From Sphingomonadaceae bacterium (GTDB lineage: Bacteria; Pseudomonadota; Alphaproteobacteria; Sphingomonadales; Sphingomonadaceae), in contig JAFAZF010000072.1 in assembly GCA_019239915.1 (NCBI GenBank), positions 1-64,000 of the forward strand: 64,000 bases of DNA, given 5' to 3'. The notes under the pieces were generated by a model that made no database searches, had not been told where the DNA came from, and was given only the letters and a program-made list of their open reading frames with translations. The position numbers and the translations under genes were made by a program. Shown here one piece after another: positions 8,666 through 17,293 of the stretch. Within the stretch, counting starts at the first letter, position 1. Every line of letters starts with the position of its first letter.

Positions 8666-8980
8666 TTACCCTACGTCAGCCGGCCCGCGTCCGCCAAGCG
8701 CTACCGGCGCCTGCGCCGGGACAGGTTCGGGCGCGCGCAATTCGGCGGCGCTGCGCTCGGCACTCTCGAGTCTGCGCCGAAGGCTCCAGCGCGTCGCGCG
8801 ATGCAACACGAAGGTCGGCAGCAGCCCGAGCAGGAAGGCAAGCAGCAACAGCACGGGCAGCTTCACGTCGAGCTCGAGCCCGCCCCACAGCGAAACCGGC
8901 ACCATCGTCCAGTTGCGCATCGCGAACACCACCGCGACGACCGCGATCACCACCCAACACAGCGTCTTGAGGAATTGCAT
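8666..8980 (-). CDS. LapA domain membrane protein (DUF1049)
   Basis: A 104-residue inner-membrane protein with two transmembrane segments (~3-23, and ~42-63 LPVLLLLAFLLGLLPTFVLH) flanking the short polar RNWTMVPVSLWGGLELDV loop typical of LapA/DUF1049, which in enterobacteria is linked to LPS assembly. The C-terminus is a coiled, charged segment followed by a Pro/Ala tail. The ATG at 8980 gives the standard start MQFLKTLCW; the frame runs upstream without homology. It is the first gene of the lapA-pyrF operon. Confidence 0.88.
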   Translation of the reverse strand: MQFLKTLCWVVIAVVAVVFAMRNWTMVPVSLWGGLELDVKLPVLLLLAFLLGLLPTFVLHRATRWSLRRRLESAERSAAELRAPEPVPAQAPVALGGRGPADVG

Positions 8981-9170
8981 CCTGCGCGCCCCCCATTTTG
9001 CGCGCGACGATACCAAATGAAGTCACGATGGCCAGAGGGGGAGGGAGCCCCCCCCGAAAGGTCACGATTGCGGAAACGGCGCAGGCATGATGCACTGCTG
9101 AAGCCCCCTCCCTTTCAGGAGCGGGCAGGCGGGCGTTGGTTGACGAAGGTCCCGCACGCCTTCCGCAGCG

Positions 9171-9200
9171 CGTGCCCTTCGACTTCGCTCAGGGCGAACG
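9171..9200. repeat. REP-like element, family A, half-site (copy 2)
   Basis: CGTGCCCTTCGACTTCGCTCAGGGCGAACG is the right arm of the family A element (consensus GTCGAAG...CTGAGC...CGAACGG, seen inverted). The left arm is missing or too diverged to recognise. It lies in the gap between the histidine-rich gene and the lapA-like gene. Confidence 0.6.
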
Positions 9201-9244
9201 GCCGCGGGTGAGCGAGACTGATCGAAAGCCTCGAGAGCCGCGGC

Positions 9245-9898
9245 TCAGCGATGCTTGTGGCGCGGCTTGCTCGTCGTGGCGTCGCGGTCGCGATGCGTGT
9301 GATGGTGATCCTTGTCGGCGTGCTCGGTTTTGCCGTGCTTGGCCTTGGGCCCCACCTTGTCGCGGTCTGCCTTTTGGTGATCGTGCCTGGTCGCATGATG
9401 CGAGGAGGTATCGCGCGCTTGGTCGCGATGCTTCTTATCCTTGTCCGGATGCTTGCCGGACGAGCGCTGATCGTGGTCGTGTCGGCCGTGCGTGTCGTGG
9501 TCGCGATGCGTGGCGGTGCCATGATCGTGGCGATCGTGGCGATCGTGGTTCGAGCGCTTCTCGTCGTGGCGGCTTTCGCGACGATCGCGATCGTGATGCT
9601 CGTTGGCGCGATCGTGATGCCGATGCACATGCTCGTGATGGTGCCGACTGCGACGTGCGTGGCTGCGCGAATGATGCCGGCGGCCGCGATGGCCGTGATG
9701 GCTGGAATGGGAGGTGTAGACCGGCGTCTCGGCGCTCCAGGATGAGGACGGCGGCGCGACATAGCTCTGCGCCGGCGCCTCAGGCGCGTTTTCGACATTG
9801 GGTGGGGGCGGCAGGCCCGCATCCTGCGCCGAGACCGGCGCGACAAGCCCAAGGGCGAGCATCATCCCGCCCAGAATTGCGAACAGTCTACGCGTCAC
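9245..9898 (-). CDS. Exported histidine-rich, low-complexity protein
   Basis: About 217 residues. The start VTRRLFAILGGMMLALGLVAPVSAQDA is a clean Sec signal peptide with an ASAQ-like cleavage site, then a ~35-residue Pro/Ser linker, then ~155 residues made mainly of His, Asp, Arg and Lys (about 39 His, many in HH, HDH or HRD pairs). The composition suggests a periplasmic metal-binding or sequestering protein, which is inference. The GTG start at 9898 has GGGGAAGAG 5 bases upstream; an ATG at 9922 adds eight residues. No family recognised. The opposite strand is open and very hydrophobic, but this is a by-product of CAC/GAC codons. Confidence 0.75.
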   Translation of the reverse strand: MTRRLFAILGGMMLALGLVAPVSAQDAGLPPPPNVENAPEAPAQSYVAPPSSSWSAETPVYTSHSSHHGHRGRRHHSRSHARRSRHHHEHVHRHHDRANEHHDRDRRESRHDEKRSNHDRHDRHDHGTATHRDHDTHGRHDHDQRSSGKHPDKDKKHRDQARDTSSHHATRHDHQKADRDKVGPKAKHGKTEHADKDHHHTHRDRDATTSKPRHKHR

Positions 9899-10059
9899 TC
9901 GTACTCTTCCCCGGCGCCGCATCCTCTCCGATCGCGGCACCGCCATTTCTAGCCGAGCGATGCCGGCCGGCCCATAGCAGCGGCCCGCAGTTCGTCGGTT
10001 GCGAGGCACTCTCCAGCCCGCTATGTTCCAGTTTCGTTCACGGGAGGGCATAGGCTAGT

Positions 10060-11427
10060 ATGGCGCGGCCGCAGAAACGCTATGTCTGCCAGGCCTGCGG
10101 CGGCGTCTCGCAGCGCTGGGCGGGGCAGTGCACCGATTGCGCGGAGTGGAACACGATCGTCGAGGAAGCGGCGGCGGTGGTGACGCCGTTCGCGGCGCGT
10201 CACGATCTCCGCGCCGGCGGCCGGCCGGTGACGCTGGTAGGCCTTTCGGACGACATCCCGCTGCCCGAGCGTATCGCGACCGGGATAGCCGAGCTCGATC
10301 GCGCGATCGGCGGCGGCTTCGTGCCCGGCTCGGCGACGCTGATCGGCGGCGATCCCGGCATCGGCAAGTCGACGCTGCTGCTCCAGGCGGCGGCGAAGCT
10401 CGCGGTCGCGGGGCGGCGCGTCGCCTATCTCTCGGGCGAGGAGGCGGCCGACCAGGTCCGGCTGCGGGCGCAGCGGCTGGGGCTCGGCGCCGCGCCGGTG
10501 CTGCTCGGTGCCGCGACCTCGGTGCGCGACATCCTCGCGGCGCTGTCGCAGGGCTCGGCGCCGGCGATGATCGTGATCGATTCGATCCAGACGATGCACA
10601 GCGACGTCATCGAGGGCGCGCCGGGCACGGTCAGCCAGGTCCGCGCCTCGGCGCAGGAGCTGATCCGCTACGCCAAGGAGGAAGGCGCCGCGCTCGTCCT
10701 CGTCGGCCACGTCACCAAGGACGGCAGCATCGCCGGTCCGCGCGTGCTGGAGCATATGGTCGATACCGTGCTGAGCTTCGAGGGCGAACGCGGCCACCAG
10801 TATCGCGTGCTGCGCGCGATCAAGAACCGCTTCGGTGGGACCGACGAGATCGGCGTCTTCGCGATGGCCGAAAAGGGCTTGGAGGAAGTCGCCAACCCGT
10901 CTTCGCTGTTCCTGACCAGCCGCGGCGAGGGCGTGGCGGGCGCGATCGTCTTTCCCGCCTTGGAAGGCACGCGGCCGCTGCTCGTCGAGATCCAAGCGCT
11001 CACCGTGCGCCTCGCCAGTGGCGCGACCCCGCGGCGCGCGGTGGTCGGCTGGGACAGCGGGCGGCTCGCGATGGTGCTCGCCGTGCTCGAGGCGCGCTGC
11101 GGGCTCAGCTTCTCGACCGCCGAGGTCTATCTCAACGTCGCCGGCGGCTATCGCATCTCGGATCCCGCCGCCGATCTTGCCGTTGCCGCCGCGCTCGTTT
11201 CGGCGCTTGCCGAGCGGCCGGTGGCGGCGGACGCGATCGCGTTTGGCGAGCTCGCGTTATCGGGCGAGCTTCGCCCCGTCGCGCACGCGAACCTTCGCCT
11301 CAAGGAAGCCGCCAAGCTCGGCTTCGGCAAGGCGCTGGTGCCGAAGCCCGTCGAGGAGAAGGGTGCGCTGAGCCTCCAGCGCTTCGCGACGCTGGGCGGC
11401 TTGGTCGATCATCTGCTGGGCCGGTGA
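10060..11427 (+). CDS. radA: DNA repair protein RadA (Sms)
   Basis: A 455-residue RecA-like branch-migration helicase used in recombinational repair. It has an N-terminal C4 zinc finger (C10-x2-C13...C24-x2-C27), Walker A GGDPGIGKST at ~96-105, Walker B MIVIDSIQTM, the RadA-specific KNRFG motif (IKNRFGGTDEIGVF), and a C-terminal Lon-protease-like domain without catalytic dyad (STAEVYLNVAGGYRISDPAADLA). Length is standard. It begins 160 bp from the divergent histidine-rich gene and appears monocistronic. Confidence 0.98.
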   Translation: MARPQKRYVCQACGGVSQRWAGQCTDCAEWNTIVEEAAAVVTPFAARHDLRAGGRPVTLVGLSDDIPLPERIATGIAELDRAIGGGFVPGSATLIGGDPGIGKSTLLLQAAAKLAVAGRRVAYLSGEEAADQVRLRAQRLGLGAAPVLLGAATSVRDILAALSQGSAPAMIVIDSIQTMHSDVIEGAPGTVSQVRASAQELIRYAKEEGAALVLVGHVTKDGSIAGPRVLEHMVDTVLSFEGERGHQYRVLRAIKNRFGGTDEIGVFAMAEKGLEEVANPSSLFLTSRGEGVAGAIVFPALEGTRPLLVEIQALTVRLASGATPRRAVVGWDSGRLAMVLAVLEARCGLSFSTAEVYLNVAGGYRISDPAADLAVAAALVSALAERPVAADAIAFGELALSGELRPVAHANLRLKEAAKLGFGKALVPKPVEEKGALSLQRFATLGGLVDHLLGR

Positions 11428-11471
11428 GGGCGACGGTCGGCAATTGACCCCGCGCAGGTTGGATCGCTCGG

Positions 11472-11690
11472 CTAGTAGGGCGGCCCTCCCGCCGTTTGGT
11501 TGCCCTCGGCGGCATTGTCGCCTTTTGCCGCTGTAGTGTTCGCGTCCGCACCACTTGTACCCGCCGGCACGAGGCTGACCGCATTGGAAATTGGATCGGA
11601 ATTGGCGATCCCGCTGGTGGGCGACCTGTTACAGCCGATCGTCAACATCGAGGCCAATCCAGCGATTGCGATCCGCATCTGCGTTTTCAT
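11472..11690 (-). CDS. Small putative lipoprotein
   Basis: A 72-residue protein starting MKTQMRIAIAGLASMLTIGC, a short signal peptide with a plausible lipobox (L-T-I-G-C), then a Ser/Thr/Ala/Gly-rich tail ending GGPPY. No domain recognised and no strong ribosome site, so this is tentative. It sits in an AT-richer patch (about 11.43-11.88 kb) between convergent radA and the hydrolase gene. The rest of that ~460-bp gap shows no other convincing gene. Confidence 0.5.
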   Translation of the reverse strand: MKTQMRIAIAGLASMLTIGCNRSPTSGIANSDPISNAVSLVPAGTSGADANTTAAKGDNAAEGNQTAGGPPY

Positions 11691-11887
11691 GAGAAAAATG
11701 CCGTAGATAATGATCGGAGAGAACAGACTACGGAAGAGGTGGTTCCGAATATCCCTAAGGCATTGCCGATAACCTGGGTTTATAACCTACCACAAACTCG
11801 CAGCAATACTTCGGCAGGATAGTGTCTTGCGCTGTGATTGCTGGGCAGTCGCACCGGGCAGCAACCGTGATAGCTGCCGTGTTGCTT

Positions 11888-12631
11888 CTACCCCAGCGTT
11901 TCGCCGAAGAGCTTGAACAGCTCGCGCCAGTGGCGTTCGGCGGCTTCGGCATCGAAGATCGGGAAGTCGGTCATCGTCCAGCCGTGGAGTGCGCCCTGGT
12001 AGATCTCGCAGCGATGATCGACATGCGCCTCGCTCAGCGCCTTCTCGAGCCGTTCGGCCTGCTCGGGCGGATAGCCCTCGTCCTTGTCGGCGCCCGCGAC
12101 ATAGACGCGCGCCTTGATCTTCGACGCAAGCCGGTGCGGGCTGTCGGCGTCGTCGGTGGCGAGATTGCCGCCATGGAAGGAGGCGGCCGCGGCGATGCGA
12201 TCGGGATAGGTGGCGGCGACGGTGAGCGCGATGCCGCCGCCCATGCAATAGCCGGTGACGCCGATCTTCGTGCCGCGCACGTCCGTGCGGGTATCGATGT
12301 AGGCGATGAAGGCGGCGCTATCTTCGGCGGCGAGTGTCTTGCTGGTCGAGGTGAAGAAGCGGGCGAGCTTCTCGCGCACGCTGCCGCCGGAGAAGATCTC
12401 CTTCGGGTCCATCGGCGCGTAGGGGCCGGCGCGGTAGAACAGGTCGGGCAGCAGCACGACATAGCCGCCGTCCGCCATGCGCTGCGCCATTTCGAACAGC
12501 GCGGGGCGGATCGCGAGCCCGTCCATGTAGAGGATGACGGCCGGCCAGGGGCCGCTGCCGCGCTCGGGCGTGAAGACGCGCGTCGTGCACTCGCCGTCGC
12601 GCGTGCGGATCGTCACCTGCTCAGCGGCCAT
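11888..12631 (-). CDS. Dienelactone hydrolase family protein
   Basis: A 247-residue alpha/beta hydrolase. The nucleophile elbow is GYCMGGG, with Cys instead of Ser, as in dienelactone hydrolases; the base His is in GALHGWTM and the acid Asp probably in GADKDEGYP. Family members open lactone rings in aromatic degradation or act as general carboxylesterases. No catabolic cluster surrounds it, so the substrate is unknown. It lies 55 bp downstream of the AEC transporter gene on the same strand. Confidence 0.88.
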   Translation of the reverse strand: MAAEQVTIRTRDGECTTRVFTPERGSGPWPAVILYMDGLAIRPALFEMAQRMADGGYVVLLPDLFYRAGPYAPMDPKEIFSGGSVREKLARFFTSTSKTLAAEDSAAFIAYIDTRTDVRGTKIGVTGYCMGGGIALTVAATYPDRIAAAASFHGGNLATDDADSPHRLASKIKARVYVAGADKDEGYPPEQAERLEKALSEAHVDHRCEIYQGALHGWTMTDFPIFDAEAAERHWRELFKLFGETLG

Positions 12632-12686
12632 CGTCCTGCTCCTCTTGGCTGGCCGCGCCCTGCCCGATCGCAGACCGGGCGTCCAG

Positions 12687-13619
12687 CTAGCCCGTCATGT
12701 GCCAGGCGAGCGCGGACACCGTGATGACGGAGATGATCGTCGAAATGAGGATGACGCGCGAGGAGACCGCGAGCTCGCGATCGTAAAGCTGGGCGACCAT
12801 GAACGGGCCGGTGCCGGTCGGCAGCGCGGCGATCAGGATCGCGCCCTTCGCCCACAAGGGCGGCATCGCCGGCAAGGCCAGCAGCGCGAGCCAGGTGAGC
12901 AGCGGCTGCGCGACCAGCTTGAGCAGCAGCAGCGGCGCGAGCCCAGGCGTGCGGCCGGCGCGGCTCGGCTGCGCGAGGAACATGCCGATCGTCACCAGCG
13001 CCACCGGCGTCGCCGCGCCGCCGAGCAGCGTCGTGAAGCTGTCAAGCGCGGCGGGGAGGGGCAGGCGGCAGGCGTTCCAGAGGCCACCGGCGAGCGGCGA
13101 GAGCACCAGCGGGTTGCGGACGAGCGCGATCGCGACGCGACGTGCCGCGACGCGCGCCGGATGATCGCGGTGGACATCGAGCTCGATCAGCAGGCAGGCG
13201 ATCGCGAACAGTAGGCAGACGGTGAGCAGCGTCGCGACGATCGCCGGGCCGATATTGGCGGCGCCGAACAACCCCGCCATCAGCGGGATGCCGATGAATG
13301 CGGTGTTGGCGTAGGCTGCGCACAGTCCGTCGATCGTGCGGCTGGCGAGATCGCTGCCGCGACCATGCGGCAGCAGCAGCGCTACGACGAAGGTCGCCGC
13401 CATGCCGGCGCTGAACGCGATCAGGAAGCTCGGCTGCCAGAGCTGCACGACCGGCGCCGAGGCGACCGCGCGGAACAGCAGCGCGGGCAGCGCCAGCCAG
13501 ACGGTGAAGCTGTTGAGCAGCGCGACCGCGTCTGCCCCCAGCCGTCGCCAGCGCGCGAAGCCGAAGCCGCAGGCGATCAGCGCGAAGATCGGAAGCACGG
13601 TGCCGAACATGGCGGTCAT
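12687..13619 (-). CDS. AEC family transporter (auxin efflux carrier type)
   Basis: About 310 residues with roughly ten hydrophobic segments in the 5+5 inverted-repeat arrangement of the AEC/bile-acid transporter superfamily. Landmarks are the N-terminal FGTVLPIFALIACGFGFARW, the half-helix break region NTAFIGIPLMAG, and GTGPFMVAQLYDRE near the end. Members export or import malonate, malate or amino acids; specificity cannot be read here. The start is either ATG 13619 or the ATG nine bases further in; neither has a clear ribosome site. Confidence 0.88.
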   Translation of the reverse strand: MTAMFGTVLPIFALIACGFGFARWRRLGADAVALLNSFTVWLALPALLFRAVASAPVVQLWQPSFLIAFSAGMAATFVVALLLPHGRGSDLASRTIDGLCAAYANTAFIGIPLMAGLFGAANIGPAIVATLLTVCLLFAIACLLIELDVHRDHPARVAARRVAIALVRNPLVLSPLAGGLWNACRLPLPAALDSFTTLLGGAATPVALVTIGMFLAQPSRAGRTPGLAPLLLLKLVAQPLLTWLALLALPAMPPLWAKGAILIAALPTGTGPFMVAQLYDRELAVSSRVILISTIISVITVSALAWHMTG

Positions 13620-13691
13620 GGCGGTGCTAGAGCGTGATCCGGTGGCGCAGACAAGCCGCCTTCTCGCAACGCAGAATATCGGAAGCACCCA

Positions 13692-13768
13692 CCGTTCGTT
13701 CGGCCTGAGCGTAGTCGAAGGCCATGCACCGATGGTGGCTGCACTTCGACTGTGCTCAGTGCGAACGG
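13692..13768. repeat. REP-like element, family A, copy 3
   Basis: CCGTTCGTTCGGCCTGAGCGTAGTCGAAGG ... CTTCGACTGTGCTCAGTGCGAACGG: a near-complete inverted pair with a ~22-bp centre. It lies between two genes on the same strand: downstream of the sugar dehydrogenase and upstream of the AEC transporter. Confidence 0.75.
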
Positions 13769-13779
13769 ACTTTATGCGC

Positions 13780-15126
13780 CTATTTCGCGCTCGTCACCGG
13801 TGTCGCCGCGGTCACGCGCCAGATCGTATTGCCGACATCGTCCGCGACGAGCAGCGCGCCCTTGGGATCGAGCACGACGCCGACGGGGCGGCCCTGGGCC
13901 TTGCCGTCGGCGGTGACGAAGCCGCCGAGCAGCTGCTCGGGCTTCGCGCCCTTCACGGGATTGCCGCCGGCGAAGGGCACGAACACGACTTGGTAGCCGG
14001 AGCGCGGCTTGCGGTTCCACGAGCCATGCTCGCCGATGAAGGCGCCGCTGGCATAATGCGGCCCGAGCGCCTCGCCGGTCGCGAAACTCAGGCTGAGCGC
14101 CGCGACGTGCGGGCCGAGGCCATAATCGGGCACGGTCGCGTCCTCGAGCACGTCGGGCTTGTCGAACTTCACGCGGCTGTCCGGGTGGTTGCCCCAATAT
14201 TGCCAGGGCCAGCCATAGAAGCCGCCGAACTGCACGCTGGTGAGATAGTCCGGCACGAGGTCGGAGCCGATCTCGTCGCGCTCGTTGACGACGGTCCACA
14301 GCGCTTTGGTCGTCGGCTCCCAGGCCATGCCGTTGGGATTGCGCAGGCCGGCGGCGAAGATGCGGTGCTCGCCGGTCGCGGGATTGACCTCCCAGATGTC
14401 GGCGCGCCCGGTTTCGGCATCGGCGCCGTTCTCGCCGACATTGCTGTTCGATCCGATCGTCACGTAAAGCAGTTTGCCGTCGGCGGTGGCGACGACGTTC
14501 TTGGTCCAGTGGTGGTTGATCGGGCCGGCGGGTAGGTCGACAACCTTGGTTGGTTTGGCGGTGATCTGCGTCTCGCCCGTCTGGTACGGGAATTTCAGCA
14601 GCGCGTCGGTGTCGGCGACGTAGAGCGTGTCGCCGACCAGCGCCATGCCGAACGGGGAGCGCAGCCCGGAGAGGAAAGTCGTTCGGACGTCTGCCTTGCC
14701 GTCGCCGTTCGTGTCGCGGAGCAGGACGATCTTGTCCGGCGAGCCGCCGCTCGCGCCGGCGCGCTTCATCATCTGGCGCTCGACGAAGTTGCGCAGGCGT
14801 CCGAAGAAGCCGCTGACCTGATCGTGCGGCTGCGGCGTGTCGCTCTCGGCCACGAGCACGTCGCCATTGGGCAGCACGAGCAGCCAGCGCGGATGCTGGA
14901 GGCCGCTGGCGAACGCCGCCACGGCGAGGCCGGGGGCCGGCGTCGGCATCGCGCCGGGCGCCCAGCCGGCCGGCTTGGCCATGTTGATCGTGGGCAGCAG
15001 CGTGTGGTTGGGCGCGGGAAGCTCGGGATTTGGGCCGGTGCCGGCGGCGACGTCGAGCTTCGCCTTCTCGCCGCAGCCCGCCAGCAGGGCCGCGCTCATC
15101 AGCGCCGCCAGCAACCTTTCGCGCAT
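13780..15126 (-). CDS. PQQ-dependent sugar dehydrogenase / sorbosone dehydrogenase family lipoprotein
   Basis: 448 residues. The N-terminus MRERLLAALMSAALLAGC is a lipoprotein signal (LAGC lipobox). The rest is a six-bladed beta-propeller of the GDH/sorbosone dehydrogenase type, with blade repeats such as HPRWLLVLPNGDVLVAES, YVTIGSNSNVGENG, GLRNPNGMAWEP, FIGEHGSWNRKPRSGY and GRPVGVVLDPKGALLVADD. It would oxidise an aldose or sorbosone in the periplasm with PQQ and pass electrons to the respiratory chain. PQQ binding is inferred from family. It is flanked by a family A repeat on the 3' side. Confidence 0.9.
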   Translation of the reverse strand: MRERLLAALMSAALLAGCGEKAKLDVAAGTGPNPELPAPNHTLLPTINMAKPAGWAPGAMPTPAPGLAVAAFASGLQHPRWLLVLPNGDVLVAESDTPQPHDQVSGFFGRLRNFVERQMMKRAGASGGSPDKIVLLRDTNGDGKADVRTTFLSGLRSPFGMALVGDTLYVADTDALLKFPYQTGETQITAKPTKVVDLPAGPINHHWTKNVVATADGKLLYVTIGSNSNVGENGADAETGRADIWEVNPATGEHRIFAAGLRNPNGMAWEPTTKALWTVVNERDEIGSDLVPDYLTSVQFGGFYGWPWQYWGNHPDSRVKFDKPDVLEDATVPDYGLGPHVAALSLSFATGEALGPHYASGAFIGEHGSWNRKPRSGYQVVFVPFAGGNPVKGAKPEQLLGGFVTADGKAQGRPVGVVLDPKGALLVADDVGNTIWRVTAATPVTSAK

Positions 15127-15157
15127 CGGTTCTCTCCAGCAACTCGTCTTGGAAACA

Positions 15158-16054
15158 TCACGCCTCGGCGGGTTGTTCCATCCGCGGCGGATGAAGTCTC
15201 AGCCGAAGCACGCGGCGGGCGTCGCCTTCGGTCACCTCCAGCCGCCAGCCGCTGTCGTGGGTGACGATCTCGCCGACCTGTGGAACGTGACCCGCGATGA
15301 CCGAGGCGAGGCCGCCGAGCGTGTCGACATCCTCCTCGACCTCGGCGAGGCGCGGGTCGATGAGCGCCGCGGCCTCGTCGAGCTCGGCGCGGGCATCGGC
15401 GTCCCAGAGGCCATCGTCGAGCGGCATCAGCATGGCGGGTTCGGCCTCGTCATGCTCGTCCTCGATGTCGCCGACGATCTCCTCGACGATGTCCTCGATC
15501 GTGATGAGGCCGTCGGTGCCGGAATATTCGTCGACGACGATCGCGAGATGGGTGCGCGTCGCGCGCATCTCGGCAAGCAGATCGAGCACGCCCATCGATG
15601 CCGGCACATAGCGCGGTTCGCGGATCAGGCCGGCGAGGCTCGTGGGCGGCGCTTCGCCGCGCGCGAGAATGGCGAACACGTCCTTGACGTGGATCATGCC
15701 GACGATCGCGTCCAAGGTCTCGCGATAGACGGGCAGGCGGCTGTGGCCGGCCTCGGCGAAGGCGGCGACGGTTTCGTTGAAGCTCGCGCTTTCGGGGATC
15801 GCGACGATATCGCCGCGCGGCACGGCGACGTCGCCGACGGTGAGATCGCCGAAATGGAGCAGGTTGCGCACCATCTGGCGCTCGAGCGGCGAGAGGTCGC
15901 CCGCGCTCGGCGCCTCGCCCTCATGCTCGTCGATCTGCTCCTCGATCAGGTCGCGGAGCGTCGGCTCGTTTTCGTCACCGAAGAGCAGGCCGCGCAGGCC
16001 ACGCCACAATCGCCCGCCACCCTCGGCGGGCTTGCTACTGGAATCGTCCGGCAT
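15158..16054 (-). CDS. CBS-domain hemolysin/CorC family protein
   Basis: A 298-residue cytoplasmic protein: two CBS domains (~65-190; PRGDIVAIPESASF...GHSRLPVYRETLDAIVGMIHVKDVF, then VVDEYSGTDGLITIEDIVEEIVGDIEDEHD) and a C-terminal CorC_HlyC FAD-like fold (VDTLGGLASVIAGHVPQVGE). It lacks the DUF21 membrane domain, so it is the short TlyC/CorC form (YbeX in E. coli), linked to Mg/Co efflux and ribosome maturation. It is the last gene of phoH-orphan-ybeY-corC, but a REP-like element separates it from ybeY by ~200 bp. Confidence 0.93.
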   Translation of the reverse strand: MPDDSSSKPAEGGGRLWRGLRGLLFGDENEPTLRDLIEEQIDEHEGEAPSAGDLSPLERQMVRNLLHFGDLTVGDVAVPRGDIVAIPESASFNETVAAFAEAGHSRLPVYRETLDAIVGMIHVKDVFAILARGEAPPTSLAGLIREPRYVPASMGVLDLLAEMRATRTHLAIVVDEYSGTDGLITIEDIVEEIVGDIEDEHDEAEPAMLMPLDDGLWDADARAELDEAAALIDPRLAEVEEDVDTLGGLASVIAGHVPQVGEIVTHDSGWRLEVTEGDARRVLRLRLHPPRMEQPAEA

Positions 16055-16124
16055 CTTTCTGGTCTGATGGCCCCTGTTGGGCGCGCATTATAGGGAAGGC
16101 GCGCCTATCGTCACTCATTCTCTT

Positions 16125-16220
16125 CGTCATCCCGGCGAAGGCCGGGATCCATGGATAGGGTAAGTCTGAAAGCGTGAGCGCGCCGCCGTCCATGGATCCC
16201 GGATCAAGTCCGGGATGACA
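16125..16220. repeat. REP-like element, family C
   Basis: CGTCATCCCGGCGAAGGCCGGGATCCATGG ... CCATGGATCCCGGATCAAGTCCGGGATGACA. Each arm is itself a hairpin and the two arms are inverted, a BIME-like pair. The GTCATCCCGG...CCGGGATCC motif is familiar from intergenic repeats in many alphaproteobacteria. It interrupts the ybeY-CBS gene junction. Confidence 0.8.
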
Positions 16221-16250
16221 GTGAAGGATGGAGCGGCTGGAGCGACCTGC

Positions 16251-16760
16251 TCAGCAATCCTTGATGGCGTAGGGATCGCCCAGGCCCAGCGATCGCAGTG
16301 CGCCGCGCTCCATCTCTTCCATGTGCTCGGCTTCGGCCTCGCCCTGCTCATGATCATAGCCGAGCAGATGATAGGTGCCGTGGACGATCAGATGCGTGGC
16401 ATGCTCCTGCGGCGTTACGCCCTTCTCGGCGGCCTCACGCTCGCACACGCCGGCGGCGAGCACGATGTCGCCGAGCAGCGCCTCGCCGTCGTCCGAGTTG
16501 GCGAGGTCCTCGATCAGATCGCGCTGGACCATCGGGAAGGAGAGCACGTTGGTCGGCTTGTCCTTGTCGCGGTAGCTGGCGTTGAGGCTCTGCACCTCGG
16601 CGTCGTCGGTGAGCTTCACAGAGACCTCGACGGTCACGCGCTTGGCGATCAGCGGCTTGTGCGGGCTGTTCAGGATCGCCGCGCGCACCGCACGCTCGGC
16701 CAACGCCGCCCATTCGATGCTCTCGTCCCAAGCACCGATATCGGTTTCGACCTCGAGCAT
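16251..16760 (-). CDS. ybeY: Endoribonuclease YbeY (rRNA maturation factor)
   Basis: A 169-residue metal-dependent endoribonuclease needed for 16S rRNA 3' processing and 70S quality control. The zinc motif HGTYHLLGYDH (H-x3-H-x5-H) lies near the C-terminus; RDKDKPTNVLSFPM and LLGDIVLAAGVCEREA are family-typical. Its ATG shares a base with the stop codon of the upstream low-GC gene (TGATG), so translation is probably coupled to that gene instead of directly to phoH. Confidence 0.97.
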   Translation of the reverse strand: MLEVETDIGAWDESIEWAALAERAVRAAILNSPHKPLIAKRVTVEVSVKLTDDAEVQSLNASYRDKDKPTNVLSFPMVQRDLIEDLANSDDGEALLGDIVLAAGVCEREAAEKGVTPQEHATHLIVHGTYHLLGYDHEQGEAEAEHMEEMERGALRSLGLGDPYAIKDC

Positions 16761-17293
16761 CAGAAATCAAGCACTTTCGGGTATCGCTTTCTCACATCTA
16801 TATCTGTGTAGGAGAAGGTGACCGGCAATTTTCCTCCACCAACGAAAAATAACAATGGCGCATACCTGAAGCACCACATGGCGGTCTTTGCTTTTTTACC
16901 TTTCGGATGCAGGTCGCTGACACAAGGAGGGCCATACTTCTTGTAAAACGCCTTTAGTAGGTCTTCGGAATAAACCAAAGCTGTTGAAAGTTCAAAATCA
17001 TAAGGGATACCTTTATACATCTCAAAGCCAACTACCGCGGGAACTTCATAGAAGAAGTAATTTTTGAATGTGCAGTCCTGTTCCTCAGGATTAATTCGTG
17101 AGCGATCACAAACGATTCCTTCCAGCGGGCCGTCGTAGTGGACACCAAATGTGACTCCGCGGAACACGAAGTCGCTGGTGGTTGCGAGAGGCCATGCCTT
17201 TTCATCAGCGACATCAGCGGCGCGCGCCGGCTCACACAATAAAAATGTACTAGCAGCAACACACGCCGCTAGCCACTGATGTAGCTTACCCAT
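16760..17293 (-). CDS. Low-GC exported protein inserted between phoH and ybeY
   Basis: 177 residues with a signal peptide (MGKLHQWLAACVAASTFLLCEPARAADV). The mature part has several Cys (IVCDRSR, EQDCTF, PPCVSD, MWCFRY), is rich in aromatic residues, and recalls lipoprotein- or toxin-like beta proteins, but I recognise no family. Base composition is clearly lower in GC than both neighbours, with codons such as AAA, TTT, ATA and AAT that are rare elsewhere here. It overlaps phoH by 8 bp and touches ybeY by 1 bp, so it is fully embedded in the operon. Either a recent acquisition or a fast-evolving local gene; the function is unrelated by appearance to RNA metabolism. Confidence 0.8.
   Translation of the reverse strand: MGKLHQWLAACVAASTFLLCEPARAADVADEKAWPLATTSDFVFRGVTFGVHYDGPLEGIVCDRSRINPEEQDCTFKNYFFYEVPAVVGFEMYKGIPYDFELSTALVYSEDLLKAFYKKYGPPCVSDLHPKGKKAKTAMWCFRYAPLLFFVGGGKLPVTFSYTDIDVRKRYPKVLDF

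Noticed and set aside
9251-9745. Very hydrophobic plus-strand frame that looks like a polytopic membrane protein
   Set aside because: It is the reverse complement of the His/Asp-rich tail: CAC/CAT and GAC/GAT read backwards as GTG/ATG and GTC/ATC, giving Val/Met/Ile. No ribosome site or signal peptide logic.
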